Assembly: GCF_001832905.1 (NCBI RefSeq)
Contig: NZ_MKIR01000024.1
Coordinates: forward strand, 305,310 to 369,309
DNA length: 64,000 nucleotides
Direction: 5' to 3'
From: Floricoccus tropicus
GTDB lineage: Bacteria > Bacillota > Bacilli > Lactobacillales > Streptococcaceae
Positions 9,334 to 16,630 of this stretch are shown in pieces (within the stretch, counting starts at the first letter, position 1; each line of letters starts with the position of its first letter). The position numbers and the translations under genes are program-made. The notes beneath the pieces are model-generated. The model was not told the origin of the DNA, did no database searches, and saw only the letters and a program-made list of their open reading frames with translations.

Positions 9334-9375
9334 ATTATAGCACGATAATATTTATTTTGGGATAGGTATTATCGT
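9334..9375 (-). promoter_or_regulatory. Promoter with inverted repeat upstream of the DUF3397 gene
   Basis: Minus-strand extended -10 TGCTATAAT (9334-9342) and a perfect 9-bp inverted repeat ACGATAATA / TATTATCGT (9342-9350, 9367-9375) with a 16-base spacer. One arm sits between -35 and -10, the other upstream of -35, as expected for a dimeric repressor. The regulator is unknown. Confidence 0.45.
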
Positions 9376-9391
9376 AAATTTATTTTAATAT

Positions 9392-9432
9392 AAACAAGGC
9401 TTCCATTACTATTTGTAAAGGAAGCCTTGTTT
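9392..9432 (-). terminator. Terminator-like inverted repeat after the CPBP operon
   Basis: Perfect 13-bp arms AAACAAGGCTTCC / GGAAGCCTTGTTT with a 15-base loop, starting 24 bases after the CPBP stop on the minus strand. The T-rich tail is weak on both strands. Confidence 0.65.
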
Positions 9433-9456
9433 GATATTTATCTTATGTTTATAAAC

Positions 9457-10161
9457 TTAAGATATAGTGAAATACATTACTATTAATGCTATGGCGCCTA
9501 TAGAATTATTTAGAGCATGTACCAGAATTGAATCCGATAAATTTCCCTTTCTCTGATATGCAAGATATAGTATTAGCCCCATTAAGAAATACATAGAGAA
9601 ACTTATAATATTATCGAAACCATGAAGAGAAGCAAAAATAGCAGAACTTACTATCATTGTTAAGTTCTTATATTTATTTTGGAAGAATAATTCTGGGAAG
9701 ATTCCTCTAAAAACAAGTTCTTCAAATAAAGGTGCTATTATGATGATACATAATATAAATGCTATAAAGTACGGTAGTGATGTGTTTTTACCAAAATCTA
9801 GTAGCAATTGATCATTGCTAGTCGTATCGCTTTTAAATATAGTTGAACTTGCAATGGTCAAGATAACAACAATTATACGAATGGCTAAAAGGTAAAGTAT
9901 GTCTTTTAAAACATCTTTTTTTGATAATGTAAGTAATTGTTTTTTTGAGACATTACGATAATAATTCAAAGTTAATTTTATTATAAATAATATCAAAGCT
10001 AGCAAAATGATTGAGATTAATACATCTATATATATAGGTGAGTTTGTACTTAATGATGATGCAATCATTATTAAAGAAAGTGGTAGTGATACTATGATAA
10101 TAAAACCAAAAATCTTTATTAAATCAAATAAATTTTCAGATAATGTTTTTTCTTTTTTCAT
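9457..10161 (-). CDS. CPBP family intramembrane glutamic protease
   Basis: A 234-residue polytopic protein of the CAAX-protease/Abi (CPBP) family. The catalytic motifs are clear: EELVFRG (about residue 147), FASLHG (second motif) and HALNNS near the C-terminus. Such proteins are linked to bacteriocin self-immunity, toxin processing or membrane-protein turnover. It is the last gene of a minus-strand operon after three DUF2812 genes and a PadR repressor, 13 bases after padR, with GGAG before its ATG. The DUF2812 membrane proteins are natural candidate substrates or partners, but this is inference. Confidence 0.88.
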   Translation of the reverse strand: MKKEKTLSENLFDLIKIFGFIIIVSLPLSLIMIASSLSTNSPIYIDVLISIILLALILFIIKLTLNYYRNVSKKQLLTLSKKDVLKDILYLLAIRIIVVILTIASSTIFKSDTTSNDQLLLDFGKNTSLPYFIAFILCIIIIAPLFEELVFRGIFPELFFQNKYKNLTMIVSSAIFASLHGFDNIISFSMYFLMGLILYLAYQRKGNLSDSILVHALNNSIGAIALIVMYFTIS

Positions 10162-10174
10162 TTTGTTCTCCTTA

Positions 10175-10495
10175 CTAATATTCTTCAGTTACTTTTAGTC
10201 CGTTGTCTAATAATTCTTGCAGTCTTTTGATTTCTTCTTGAACGACGGTTTTTCCTTCTTCAGTTATTAAATATTCTTTTTTACGTGAATTATCGGCTTC
10301 TTCGAGTTCAACAATCCATTCTTTATCAACTAGAGTATTTAAGGCTCCATAAAGTGTTCCTGCAGCAAGTTTAACCCTACCACCTGACATCTCTTCAGTA
10401 TTTTGCATTATTCCGTAGCCATGCAAGGGCTCATAGAGAGACAGTAAGATATAGTAGACAGCCTCAGTTAATACTATTTTTTTTGATTTAGCCAT
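10175..10495 (-). CDS. PadR family transcriptional regulator
   Basis: A 106-residue PadR-type repressor: N-terminal winged helix with the family signature LTEAVYYILLSLYEPLHGYG and LAAGTLYGALNTL (recognition helix region), then the wing KKEYLITEEG and a C-terminal helix for dimerisation. GAGGG precedes the ATG. It lies inside the operon it probably controls, after three DUF2812 genes and before the CPBP protease. Two copies of a TATCGGA-type palindrome at the operon promoter are the likely operators. PadR-DUF2812 pairs are common in Firmicutes; the inducer is not evident from sequence. Confidence 0.93.
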   Translation of the reverse strand: MAKSKKIVLTEAVYYILLSLYEPLHGYGIMQNTEEMSGGRVKLAAGTLYGALNTLVDKEWIVELEEADNSRKKEYLITEEGKTVVQEEIKRLQELLDNGLKVTEEY

Positions 10496-10501
10496 TTTCC
10501 C

Positions 10502-11041
10502 TCACTCACTAACTATATTTTCATTTTTTAATATTTTCTTTTTTTCATCAAGTTTGAAGTAACACAGTACCCATATTAAAATATCAACAATTGATAATAT
10601 AAAAAGTAATTTATAATATTTTGTGCCACGAAATAGTAATGAGTATAGAAAAAGTAGTATTGAAAAGACTAATAATATTATAGAAAATCTTATCAACTTA
10701 TTTAAATAGTCAATCCTAGATTGGTTATCTGAGAAAAGTTCAAATTCTTCTTCATTATCAGTGTTTTCTTTTGCTAAATATACCCAATTTAAATATTGGC
10801 CAACTTTTTGGACATCAAATGATTGCAGAAAGTCTAGATATTCTTTATTTTTCTTTTTACCACCATTTAAATAGTCCAATCGATATGTATATTCATTAGG
10901 TTTTCCTTTGTAAAACTTATAATAAAAAGAAAATTTAACCTCCTCAAGTTGCCAACCCTGTGCGGACATATCATTTAACCATTTTTCTTCTTTATCAAAA
11001 TTCCAAAAAAGAAATGCTTTAAATATTTTTTTCTCTGTCAT
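10502..11041 (-). CDS. DUF2812 membrane protein, paralogue 3
   Basis: A 179-residue protein with an N-terminal soluble part (about 1-120) and two C-terminal membrane helices (about 119-160). The soluble part has the DUF2812 features EEKWLNDMSAQGWQL and, later, ELFSDNQSRIDYLNKLI. It is closely related to paralogue 1 (11613-12143) and more distantly to paralogue 2. It is 6 bases upstream of padR and has GAGG before its ATG. Function is unknown for the family; a signal-sensing role feeding PadR has been suggested only by gene neighbourhood. Confidence 0.82.
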   Translation of the reverse strand: MTEKKIFKAFLFWNFDKEEKWLNDMSAQGWQLEEVKFSFYYKFYKGKPNEYTYRLDYLNGGKKKNKEYLDFLQSFDVQKVGQYLNWVYLAKENTDNEEEFELFSDNQSRIDYLNKLIRFSIILLVFSILLFLYSLLFRGTKYYKLLFILSIVDILIWVLCYFKLDEKKKILKNENIVSE

Positions 11042-11048
11042 CCTAACC

Positions 11049-11600
11049 TCACTCGCTGATTATCTGTTCTTTTTCAATCTCTTTTTTGCTTTTATGAATT
11101 TTATAAATTCTGCTTAGTTGCATTATAACTAAAATACTAATTGCCAAGAATCCAAATGAGAACAATAGTTTTCTTGTAATCGTCCATGTTGGAAATTCTT
11201 TAATAGCTGGAATAAAAGTAAACAACATGATGCATGAAAATGCTAAAAAGGATGACCAAAGATATCTTTCTACTCTGTTTAGATAGTTAGTCTTTGATAC
11301 ATTATCAGAGAATAAGTCGAAATCCCCATCTGAGGTCTCTTTCTCTAAATATAATTTTTCGCTATTTCGTCCTATATATCTTATATTCATTTCTTTTAAA
11401 AAATCAATATATTTTTTTGTCTCTTTTTGATTTCTATCAGTAAAATATATTTTATATTGATATCTATCAGGTTGACAATCAGATAAATAATATTTAGTAG
11501 AAGAAATTCTTTTTAAGCGCCATCCTTCTTTTGCTAATTTATTCAAATATTCTTCTTCTTTAACAAAATCATTTAATTTTATATAAACAGTTTTTTCCAT
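11049..11600 (-). CDS. DUF2812 membrane protein, paralogue 2
   Basis: A 183-residue member of the same family, the most diverged of the three. The equivalent of the conserved N-terminal motif reads EEEYLNKLAKEGWRL, and the distal motif reads DLFSDNVSKTNYLNRVE before two C-terminal membrane helices. It contains CQPDRYQYKIY, matching CQPNTYIYKLD in paralogue 1. AGAGG precedes the ATG. It lies 12 bases after paralogue 1 and 7 bases before paralogue 3, so all are translated from one mRNA. Confidence 0.8.
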   Translation of the reverse strand: MEKTVYIKLNDFVKEEEYLNKLAKEGWRLKRISSTKYYLSDCQPDRYQYKIYFTDRNQKETKKYIDFLKEMNIRYIGRNSEKLYLEKETSDGDFDLFSDNVSKTNYLNRVERYLWSSFLAFSCIMLFTFIPAIKEFPTWTITRKLLFSFGFLAISILVIMQLSRIYKIHKSKKEIEKEQIISE

Positions 11601-11612
11601 CTTATAACCTCT

Positions 11613-12143
11613 TTAGTTAATTAATTGTTTTTCGAGAACATTTTTCTTTTTGTTGATTTTTGATAATCCACTTAACCATATAATTATCAAGATTATAAGT
11701 GCTGTGGAAATATAAGGAGCTAGCATTAATTCTGTATTTGATGATACTAAAAGAAGATTTAATATAAAACAAGAAATAGTCATTGTACTAGATTTTAGAA
11801 GTTTATTTAAAAAATTAATACGGTACTGCTTATCTGAAAAAAGTTCAAATACTTGATCACTAGAATTTTCATTTTCCATAGATAGATATAACAAATTATA
11901 TGTTTGATAAACTTTTTCGATTCCAAAGGATTGGATAGAATTTAAGTATTCTTGATTTTTTTCTTTACTATTATCTAAATAGTCAAGTTTATAGATATAT
12001 GTATTTGGCTGACAACTCTTAAATGTATATTTTATTCTTTTGATTTCTGTAAGTTGCCAACCCTGTGCAGACATATCATTTAGCCATTTTTCTTCTTCAT
12101 CAAACTGCCAGAAGAGAAAAAATTTTTTAACTTTTTTTTCCAT
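11613..12143 (-). CDS. DUF2812 membrane protein, paralogue 1 (first gene of operon)
   Basis: A 176-residue protein with N-terminal EEKWLNDMSAQGWQL, central CQPNTYIYKLDYLDN, distal ELFSDKQYRINFLNKLL and two C-terminal membrane helices. It is the first gene behind the operator-bearing promoter at 12182-12230 and has GAGG before the ATG. Three DUF2812 copies in a row with PadR and a CPBP protease is an unusual expansion; most loci carry one or two. The extracellular part is very short, so the large cytoplasmic N-terminal domain is probably the functional part. Confidence 0.82.
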   Translation of the reverse strand: MEKKVKKFFLFWQFDEEEKWLNDMSAQGWQLTEIKRIKYTFKSCQPNTYIYKLDYLDNSKEKNQEYLNSIQSFGIEKVYQTYNLLYLSMENENSSDQVFELFSDKQYRINFLNKLLKSSTMTISCFILNLLLVSSNTELMLAPYISTALIILIIIWLSGLSKINKKKNVLEKQLIN

Positions 12144-12181
12144 CTTATTTCCTCACTCAATTATTTCCCTTTTTTTATTTA

Positions 12182-12230
12182 TATCGGAATCCGATACAAA
12201 TAAAATATCACCTTCCGATATAACTGTCAA
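12182..12230 (-). promoter_or_regulatory. DUF2812-padR operon promoter with two palindromic operators
   Basis: On the minus strand TTGACA (12225-12230), 17 bases, then TATTTT (12202-12207). A perfect palindrome TATCGGA-N-TCCGATA (12182-12196) covers the start of transcription. A second, degenerate copy (TATCGGAAGGTGATA, minus strand, 12206-12220) fills the spacer between -35 and -10. This is a classic repressor-blocked promoter, and PadR, encoded in the operon, is the likely ligand. Confidence 0.8.
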
Positions 12231-12382
12231 CGATATATTGGAAAAAGTAAAAAAAAGAAATCTGTTGATGGCAAATTTCTTTCATATCATTTGAGTTGGT
12301 AGAGACTCAAGTGATTTAGGCATAAAGTTTTTTAATTAAAAATACACGAAGAGCTAGTTATTAATGAGTTTAAAGCACATGT

Positions 12383-12422
12383 ATTTTAGTAAACCTTATA
12401 ATTATTATAGGTTTACTAAAAT
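12383..12422. repeat. Unexplained 14-bp perfect inverted repeat
   Basis: Arms ATTTTAGTAAACCT / AGGTTTACTAAAAT with a 12-base AT loop, in the 366-base gap between ybaK's terminator and the DUF2812 promoter. There is no T-run typical of a terminator on either strand, and no gene is visible around it. It may be an operator or an RNA hairpin. The rest of 12231-12470 holds nothing I can recognise. Confidence 0.6.
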
Positions 12423-12472
12423 AATATCACTTTACAGAATTTTTGCAATACTTTTTGTAAAAAGAACAAAAA

Positions 12473-12506
12473 ATAAGCACCTCTCTAAATATTGAGAAGT
12501 GCTTAT
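12473..12506 (-). terminator. Terminator after ybaK
   Basis: Minus-strand hairpin ATAAGCACTTCTC / GAGAGGTGCTTAT followed by a T-run, 4 bases after the ybaK stop. Confidence 0.88.
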
Positions 12507-12509
12507 AAA

Positions 12510-12980
12510 TTACTCTATTAAGTCAGAAAACTCAGCATTTACAAAATTTGCTAAGTCCTGAGGATTTATCTGGATACTTTTTCCAACTTCACCTGCAGAC
12601 ACGATCATGAATTCTTTATCTTGGGCTACTTTATCAATAAAAATTGGGAATTTCTTAGTTTGCCAGATTCCAACAGGGTTGTTAGCCCCGTGAATATAAC
12701 CAGTCGTTTTTTGAAGATCTTTAAGTGGTATCATGGCAACTTTTTTATTGCCACTAGCAGTTGCTAATTTTTTATAGGATAGGTGTTGAGTGATTGGGAT
12801 GATTCCGATTACTGGTCCAGTATTATTTCCGATGAGTGCTAATGTTTTATAGATGTCATCTTCTGATACATTATCTGGTTTTTCACCCTCTAATGCATTT
12901 ATTTCCAAACCTATGTGAGCAATCCCTGCCTTATCTAGAATTTGTTCAACTAAGGTTTTTTTATGTTTTTTCTTAGCCAT
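12510..12980 (-). CDS. ybaK: Cys-tRNA(Pro)/Cys-tRNA(Cys) deacylase YbaK/EbsC
   Basis: A 156-residue editing-domain protein that hydrolyses mischarged Cys-tRNA(Pro) in the cytoplasm. Family features visible: KTLALIGN near the active-site lysine, the central GxxP-rich stretch, and the YIHGANNPVGI segment typical of YbaK (residues about 94-104). Length is usual. It follows the DUF368 gene by 12 bases on the same strand and may share its transcript. GAAAG precedes the ATG. A strong terminator follows. Confidence 0.92.
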   Translation of the reverse strand: MAKKKHKKTLVEQILDKAGIAHIGLEINALEGEKPDNVSEDDIYKTLALIGNNTGPVIGIIPITQHLSYKKLATASGNKKVAMIPLKDLQKTTGYIHGANNPVGIWQTKKFPIFIDKVAQDKEFMIVSAGEVGKSIQINPQDLANFVNAEFSDLIE

Positions 12981-12992
12981 AAATAATTCTTT

Positions 12993-13841
12993 CTATTTGT
13001 ATTTCTCTTCTAATCCGCTCATCCAAAGGCCTAATAGAACTCCCAGTCCAAAAAGGATAAGTGAAATGATAAATGTTCCAAACCCAGCACCAGCATATGA
13101 AATAGACTCAGCAGATTTAGGATTCGGTATTAGAATAAGTAGTGTACTTGCTAATACAATACCGATGATAAAGTGGTAGACGCGTGAATAGTAGTGTTCT
13201 AAGAGATACTCCATAAGTTTTGAAAATAGTAATATCGCAAGCACTCCTCCAATAGTAATTGGAAGGAAGACTCCTAGAAGGTCAAAACTCTTAAACCCAG
13301 CAAGCATTGGGCTGTATAACCCTAATATTAGTAGGAAGTTTGAAGGACTTAGTCCTGGAACTAGTACTCCAAGAGCGATAAGTGCTCCTGCTAAGATAAA
13401 TGTAGCAAAGTTTGCAGGTAGTGTACCAAACATATATGGCATGAAGTATAAGAATAATCCACCTATAATAAAACTACCTATTAACCAAGTTAAATCAGTT
13501 CTCGTATGTTGGCCGGCTTGCTTACTTGATGCTTCACGCCAAAGTGAAGGAATGCTACCGACGATTGCTCCTGCAAATCCCCATAGGACAATAACTTGAT
13601 AGTTTGCAAGGAGGTATTCAAGTGGAGCTGATAAAATTCCGATTCCTAGTATTCCACCAATTCCAACAGGTAGGAAATATAGGAAATTTTCTTTAAAGTT
13701 TTCGCGAATATGAGCAAGAAAATGAAGCATCCTGTCATATAAGCCTAAAATTGCTGCGAGTACGCCTCCCGAGACTCCGGGCAATATAAATCCAAGGGCA
13801 ATGATTACACCCTTAAACATTCTAATGAACCAATCTTTCAT
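12993..13841 (-). CDS. DUF368 polyprenyl-phosphate transporter family protein
   Basis: A 282-residue membrane protein with about eight helices. The family signature PGVSGG (residues about 20-25) and its inverted-repeat partner PGLSPSN (about 163-169) are clear. DUF368 proteins (PopT) have been shown to recycle undecaprenyl phosphate across the membrane, which would serve wall and polysaccharide synthesis, including the large locus further on. This is inferred from family membership. It lies between thiT's terminator and ybaK. AAAGAGAG precedes the ATG. Confidence 0.85.
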   Translation of the reverse strand: MKDWFIRMFKGVIIALGFILPGVSGGVLAAILGLYDRMLHFLAHIRENFKENFLYFLPVGIGGILGIGILSAPLEYLLANYQVIVLWGFAGAIVGSIPSLWREASSKQAGQHTRTDLTWLIGSFIIGGLFLYFMPYMFGTLPANFATFILAGALIALGVLVPGLSPSNFLLILGLYSPMLAGFKSFDLLGVFLPITIGGVLAILLFSKLMEYLLEHYYSRVYHFIIGIVLASTLLILIPNPKSAESISYAGAGFGTFIISLILFGLGVLLGLWMSGLEEKYK

Positions 13842-13870
13842 ATTGTTTTATTTCTCTCTTTCTTGATAAT

Positions 13871-13899
13871 AAAAAATAACCGTGAGGTATATCACGGTT
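13871..13899 (-). terminator. Terminator after thiT
   Basis: Minus-strand hairpin AACCGTGA / TCACGGTT followed by six T, starting 8 bases after the thiT stop. Confidence 0.88.
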
Positions 13900-13906
13900 A
13901 ATTATA

Positions 13907-14446
13907 TCATGGTTGCAAGATTTTTGGAAACTTACTAATAATAGCTGATAAGACTATACTTGCGACTAAGGCTGTTAAAATGGCACTTAGCCCATTTACA
14001 ACTAAAGAATATGATACTGCTCCCCAACCCTTCCACGCATATTGACTCCAGAAGATTACTCCTGCAATAAAATGCCAGAAAAACCTAGCGAAAGTTGCAA
14101 AGAAGCTGGCTACTATTGTCCAAAATATAGTATTTGATTTTAAACGAGATCGAAATATACCAGCAGTACCACCAAAGGTAAATGCAACTATATATTCGAT
14201 GAAAACTTGGGAAAGTGAAAGATAATCAACAACTCCAGTTGCAAAATGAAGTAACCCCCAAATAAGTCCAGCTATAAGCCCAGGTGCTAATCCACGTCTT
14301 AAACCAAATAAAATAATTACGGTTTGTCCCAGACTAACATCAATCCATCCAAATCTAACTTTTAAAAATGAAAGTGTCATTGCGAGTGCTGCACAGAGCG
14401 AAGCTTCAACAAGAATCCTCAAGTCTAGCTTTTGTGTTTTTGACAT
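13907..14446 (-). CDS. thiT: Thiamine ECF transporter substrate-binding subunit ThiT
   Basis: A 179-residue, six-helix S component that binds thiamine and docks on the shared EcfAA'T module, which is not encoded in this window. The sequence shows the ThiT features SLGQTVIILFGLRRG and the aromatic, water-exposed loop with GVVDYLS and HFIAGVIFWSQYAWKGWG, which supplies the thiamine-stacking residues. AGGAGG lies 7 bases before the ATG. A TPP riboswitch directly upstream shows that it is turned off when thiamine pyrophosphate is plentiful. Confidence 0.95.
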   Translation of the reverse strand: MSKTQKLDLRILVEASLCAALAMTLSFLKVRFGWIDVSLGQTVIILFGLRRGLAPGLIAGLIWGLLHFATGVVDYLSLSQVFIEYIVAFTFGGTAGIFRSRLKSNTIFWTIVASFFATFARFFWHFIAGVIFWSQYAWKGWGAVSYSLVVNGLSAILTALVASIVLSAIISKFPKILQP

Positions 14447-14502
14447 AAAAAAATCCTCCTAAAATTCACAAGGAAGATGTATTATCTATAAACATATAGT
14501 AA

Positions 14503-14586
14503 CACATCCCTACGACGGTATTAACCGTATCAGGTTCTGAGGGTGAATCTCAACCAGAAGAATTGACTTCCAGTACCCCTTGCGTA
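14503..14586 (-). promoter_or_regulatory. TPP riboswitch (Thi-box) of thiT
   Basis: Reading the minus strand: GGGGT..., then CTGGTTGAGATTCACCC, then GAACCTGATACGGTTAATAC and CGTAGGGATGT. These are the conserved J2-3, J4-5 and P1-closing parts of the THI element. It ends about 57 bases before the thiT start, room for a regulatory hairpin over the ribosome site. Confidence 0.95.
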
Positions 14587-14648
14587 TCTTTATCTTAACA
14601 TATGTGCTAGAATATTACAAAAAAATAATATGAGAAAAGGAATCGAAA

Positions 14649-15521
14649 ATGAAAATAGCAATAATTGGACTGGGACATGTAGGAAGTACAATAGCTTATA
14701 CCCTTCAGGGGCAAAAAGAGATTTCAGATATCTTTCTCTATGATAAACAAGAAGATAAGTTACAAGCTGAATATCAGGATTTAAGAGATGGATTGATACT
14801 CTCTGAATATCCTGAAAAAAATATTGTTTTAAATGATTATTCTGCCTTAGGTTCTGCCGATATATTGATTTATTGTCCGGGAGATATTAAAGTGCTAGAA
14901 CATGAGAGTGACCGTTTGGCAGAATTAAGAGTAACTAGTAGGATTACCCGTGAAATTGCACCTAAAATAAGTAAATCAGGATTTTCTGGTTTGATTATCT
15001 CTATAACAAATCCATGTGATGTCATTGCAGGTTATTTAAAAGAACTGCTTAATTATCCAGCCCATAAAATTATTGGAAGTGGGACAGTATTAGACACAAA
15101 TCGCCTAAGAAATGCACTTATTGATGCGGACTATGATGCAAGTAAGGGTATGATAATTGGAGAACATGGCGAAACCCAAGTAGCCGTAATTGACCTTGAT
15201 CTTTCAAAATCTCAAAAAGATGAACTTTTGAGCAAGTCACGATATGGAGGTTGGTCAATTTTTAATGTAAAAAAATATACTGCATTTGGCATTGCACCAA
15301 GTGTTCTGTATATATTAAAAAGTATTTGGAATGAAACAGGTCAACCTTTACCAGTATCAACTTATGATTCAAAAGAAGATATATTTTATTCTTATCCTAC
15401 AATTTTATCAAGAGAAGGAGTAGTTTCAAAAGTTGATTTTCCATTGATGAATGATTTAAGCTATAAAGAGGAATTAAAAAAATCTATTGAGCGAATTCGT
15501 GAAAATAAGGATACGATATAA
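14649..15521 (+). CDS. L-2-hydroxyacid (lactate/hydroxyisocaproate) dehydrogenase
   Basis: A 290-residue NAD-dependent enzyme of the LDH/MDH superfamily, somewhat shorter than the usual 310-325. The Rossmann motif is GLGHVGST (residues 7-14), the NAD pocket continues to ITNPCDV, the substrate aspartate-arginine helix is LDTNRLRN, and the catalytic histidine is in GEHGETQ. The active-site loop differs from true LactDH: the GxxQKPGETR stretch reads GDIKVLEHESDR, so the substrate is more likely a branched 2-oxo acid, as in L-2-hydroxyisocaproate dehydrogenase. Start ATG with AAAAGGAA upstream. Transcribed alone. Confidence 0.72.
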   Translation: MKIAIIGLGHVGSTIAYTLQGQKEISDIFLYDKQEDKLQAEYQDLRDGLILSEYPEKNIVLNDYSALGSADILIYCPGDIKVLEHESDRLAELRVTSRITREIAPKISKSGFSGLIISITNPCDVIAGYLKELLNYPAHKIIGSGTVLDTNRLRNALIDADYDASKGMIIGEHGETQVAVIDLDLSKSQKDELLSKSRYGGWSIFNVKKYTAFGIAPSVLYILKSIWNETGQPLPVSTYDSKEDIFYSYPTILSREGVVSKVDFPLMNDLSYKEELKKSIERIRENKDTI

Positions 15522-15532
15522 TTTACATATGT

Positions 15533-15548
15533 TGTCATAAAAAATTTT
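15533..15548 (+). promoter_or_regulatory. Shared A/T motif upstream of metQ copy 1
   Basis: TGTCATAAAAAATTTT. Near-identical strings stand before copy 2 (16538-16556) and copy 3 (17531-17547). Possible site for a methionine/cysteine regulator; identity not established. Confidence 0.4.
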
Positions 15549-15611
15549 GAAGGTTGAGATAATCTTTTTGATGATATGATAAGTTTAATAAATTTTAAGG
15601 AGTACTTATTC

Positions 15612-16457
15612 ATGAAAAAAAGTAAAATATTTACAGCTATAGTTGCTGCTACTGCATTACTAACTCTAGCTGCTTGTGGTAATGGAAAATCATCTTCAAA
15701 AACTCAGGACAAGGCAAAGAGCTACAAGGTTGGAGTTGTATCAGATAGTGAGAAAGAAATCTGGAAGAGTGTAGCAGCAGATCTAAAGGAAAAAGACGGA
15801 ATAGATCTTGAAATAAAAGAATTCAGTGACTATAACACGCCAAATGCAGCTCTTGTTGATGGAAGTATTGATTTAAATGCCTTCCAGCATATTGCATTTC
15901 TCGATGAGTATAATTCGAGTCATAAACAAGATATTGTATCAATAGGATTTACATATGTCTCTCCATTAGGACTATATTCTAAGAAAGTTAAGGATTATAA
16001 AGATATCAAGGATGGCGATGAAATTGCTATTCAAAATGATGTAGTTAATTGTGGCCGTGCTTTGCAATTACTTAATGCAATAAATATCATTACTCTAAAG
16101 AGTGATGCGCCAGCTTCACCAACTGTAAATGATATTGAGAAGTATAATGTAAAGATTAAGATTACAGAAGTTGATGCTTCTCAAACGGCTTCTTCACTAC
16201 CAGACGTAGCAGCAGCAACAGTTAATACCAACTATGCACTTGATGCAGGATTAAAACCTACTAAAGACGCGATTTACCTTGACACTGAACGTTTAAAAGA
16301 AGTTAATGATATTTATAAAAATATCATAGCTGTAAAGCCTGAAAATAAAGATAATCCAGATTTTAAAAAGATTGTTGAAGCATATCAGACTGACAAGACT
16401 GCTGAATTAATAAAGAAAAATTCTGACGGGAATGATATACCTGCTTGGACCAAATAA
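15612..16457 (+). CDS. MetQ/NlpA-type lipoprotein, copy 1
   Basis: A 281-residue lipoprotein substrate-binding protein of a methionine-type ABC importer. The signal ends in the lipobox LTLAAC, so Cys23 is the anchored residue. Family markers: DYNTPNAALVDGSIDLNAFQH and LPDVAAATVNTNYALDAG. At the usual NDVTNGGRALQLL stretch this copy reads NDVVNCGRALQLL; the extra cysteine is unique among the three and may alter binding. An upstream in-frame ATG at 15576 lies before the AAGGAG site, so the start is 15612. It has its own terminator at 16469-16499. Confidence 0.92.
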   Translation: MKKSKIFTAIVAATALLTLAACGNGKSSSKTQDKAKSYKVGVVSDSEKEIWKSVAADLKEKDGIDLEIKEFSDYNTPNAALVDGSIDLNAFQHIAFLDEYNSSHKQDIVSIGFTYVSPLGLYSKKVKDYKDIKDGDEIAIQNDVVNCGRALQLLNAINIITLKSDAPASPTVNDIEKYNVKIKITEVDASQTASSLPDVAAATVNTNYALDAGLKPTKDAIYLDTERLKEVNDIYKNIIAVKPENKDNPDFKKIVEAYQTDKTAELIKKNSDGNDIPAWTK

Positions 16458-16468
16458 ATTTGTATATT

Positions 16469-16499
16469 AAAAAGGGAGAATGCGAAAGTTCTCCTTTTT
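16469..16499 (+). terminator. Terminator after metQ copy 1
   Basis: Hairpin AAAAAGGGAGAA / TTCTCCTTTTT with a short loop and T-rich tail. Confidence 0.85.
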
Positions 16500-16537
16500 G
16501 TTTTGTTTACCAAATTTCATTATATGAATATTAAAAG

Positions 16538-16556
16538 TGCCTATAAAAAAACTTTT
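16538..16556 (+). promoter_or_regulatory. Shared A/T motif upstream of metQ copy 2
   Basis: TGCCTATAAAAAAACTTTT, related to the motifs before copies 1 and 3. A promoter-like TTGATC-17-GATAAG follows it. Confidence 0.4.
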
Positions 16557-16630
16557 GATCTAGACAAAAAGTTACATGATAAGATGAGTGAGTAGTCAAA
16601 ACTACAGAGAAAATTATTGGAGATCTAATC

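Noticed and set aside
12040..12294. 84-codon plus-strand frame
   Set aside because: Opposite to DUF2812 paralogue 1 and its operators; no supporting signals.
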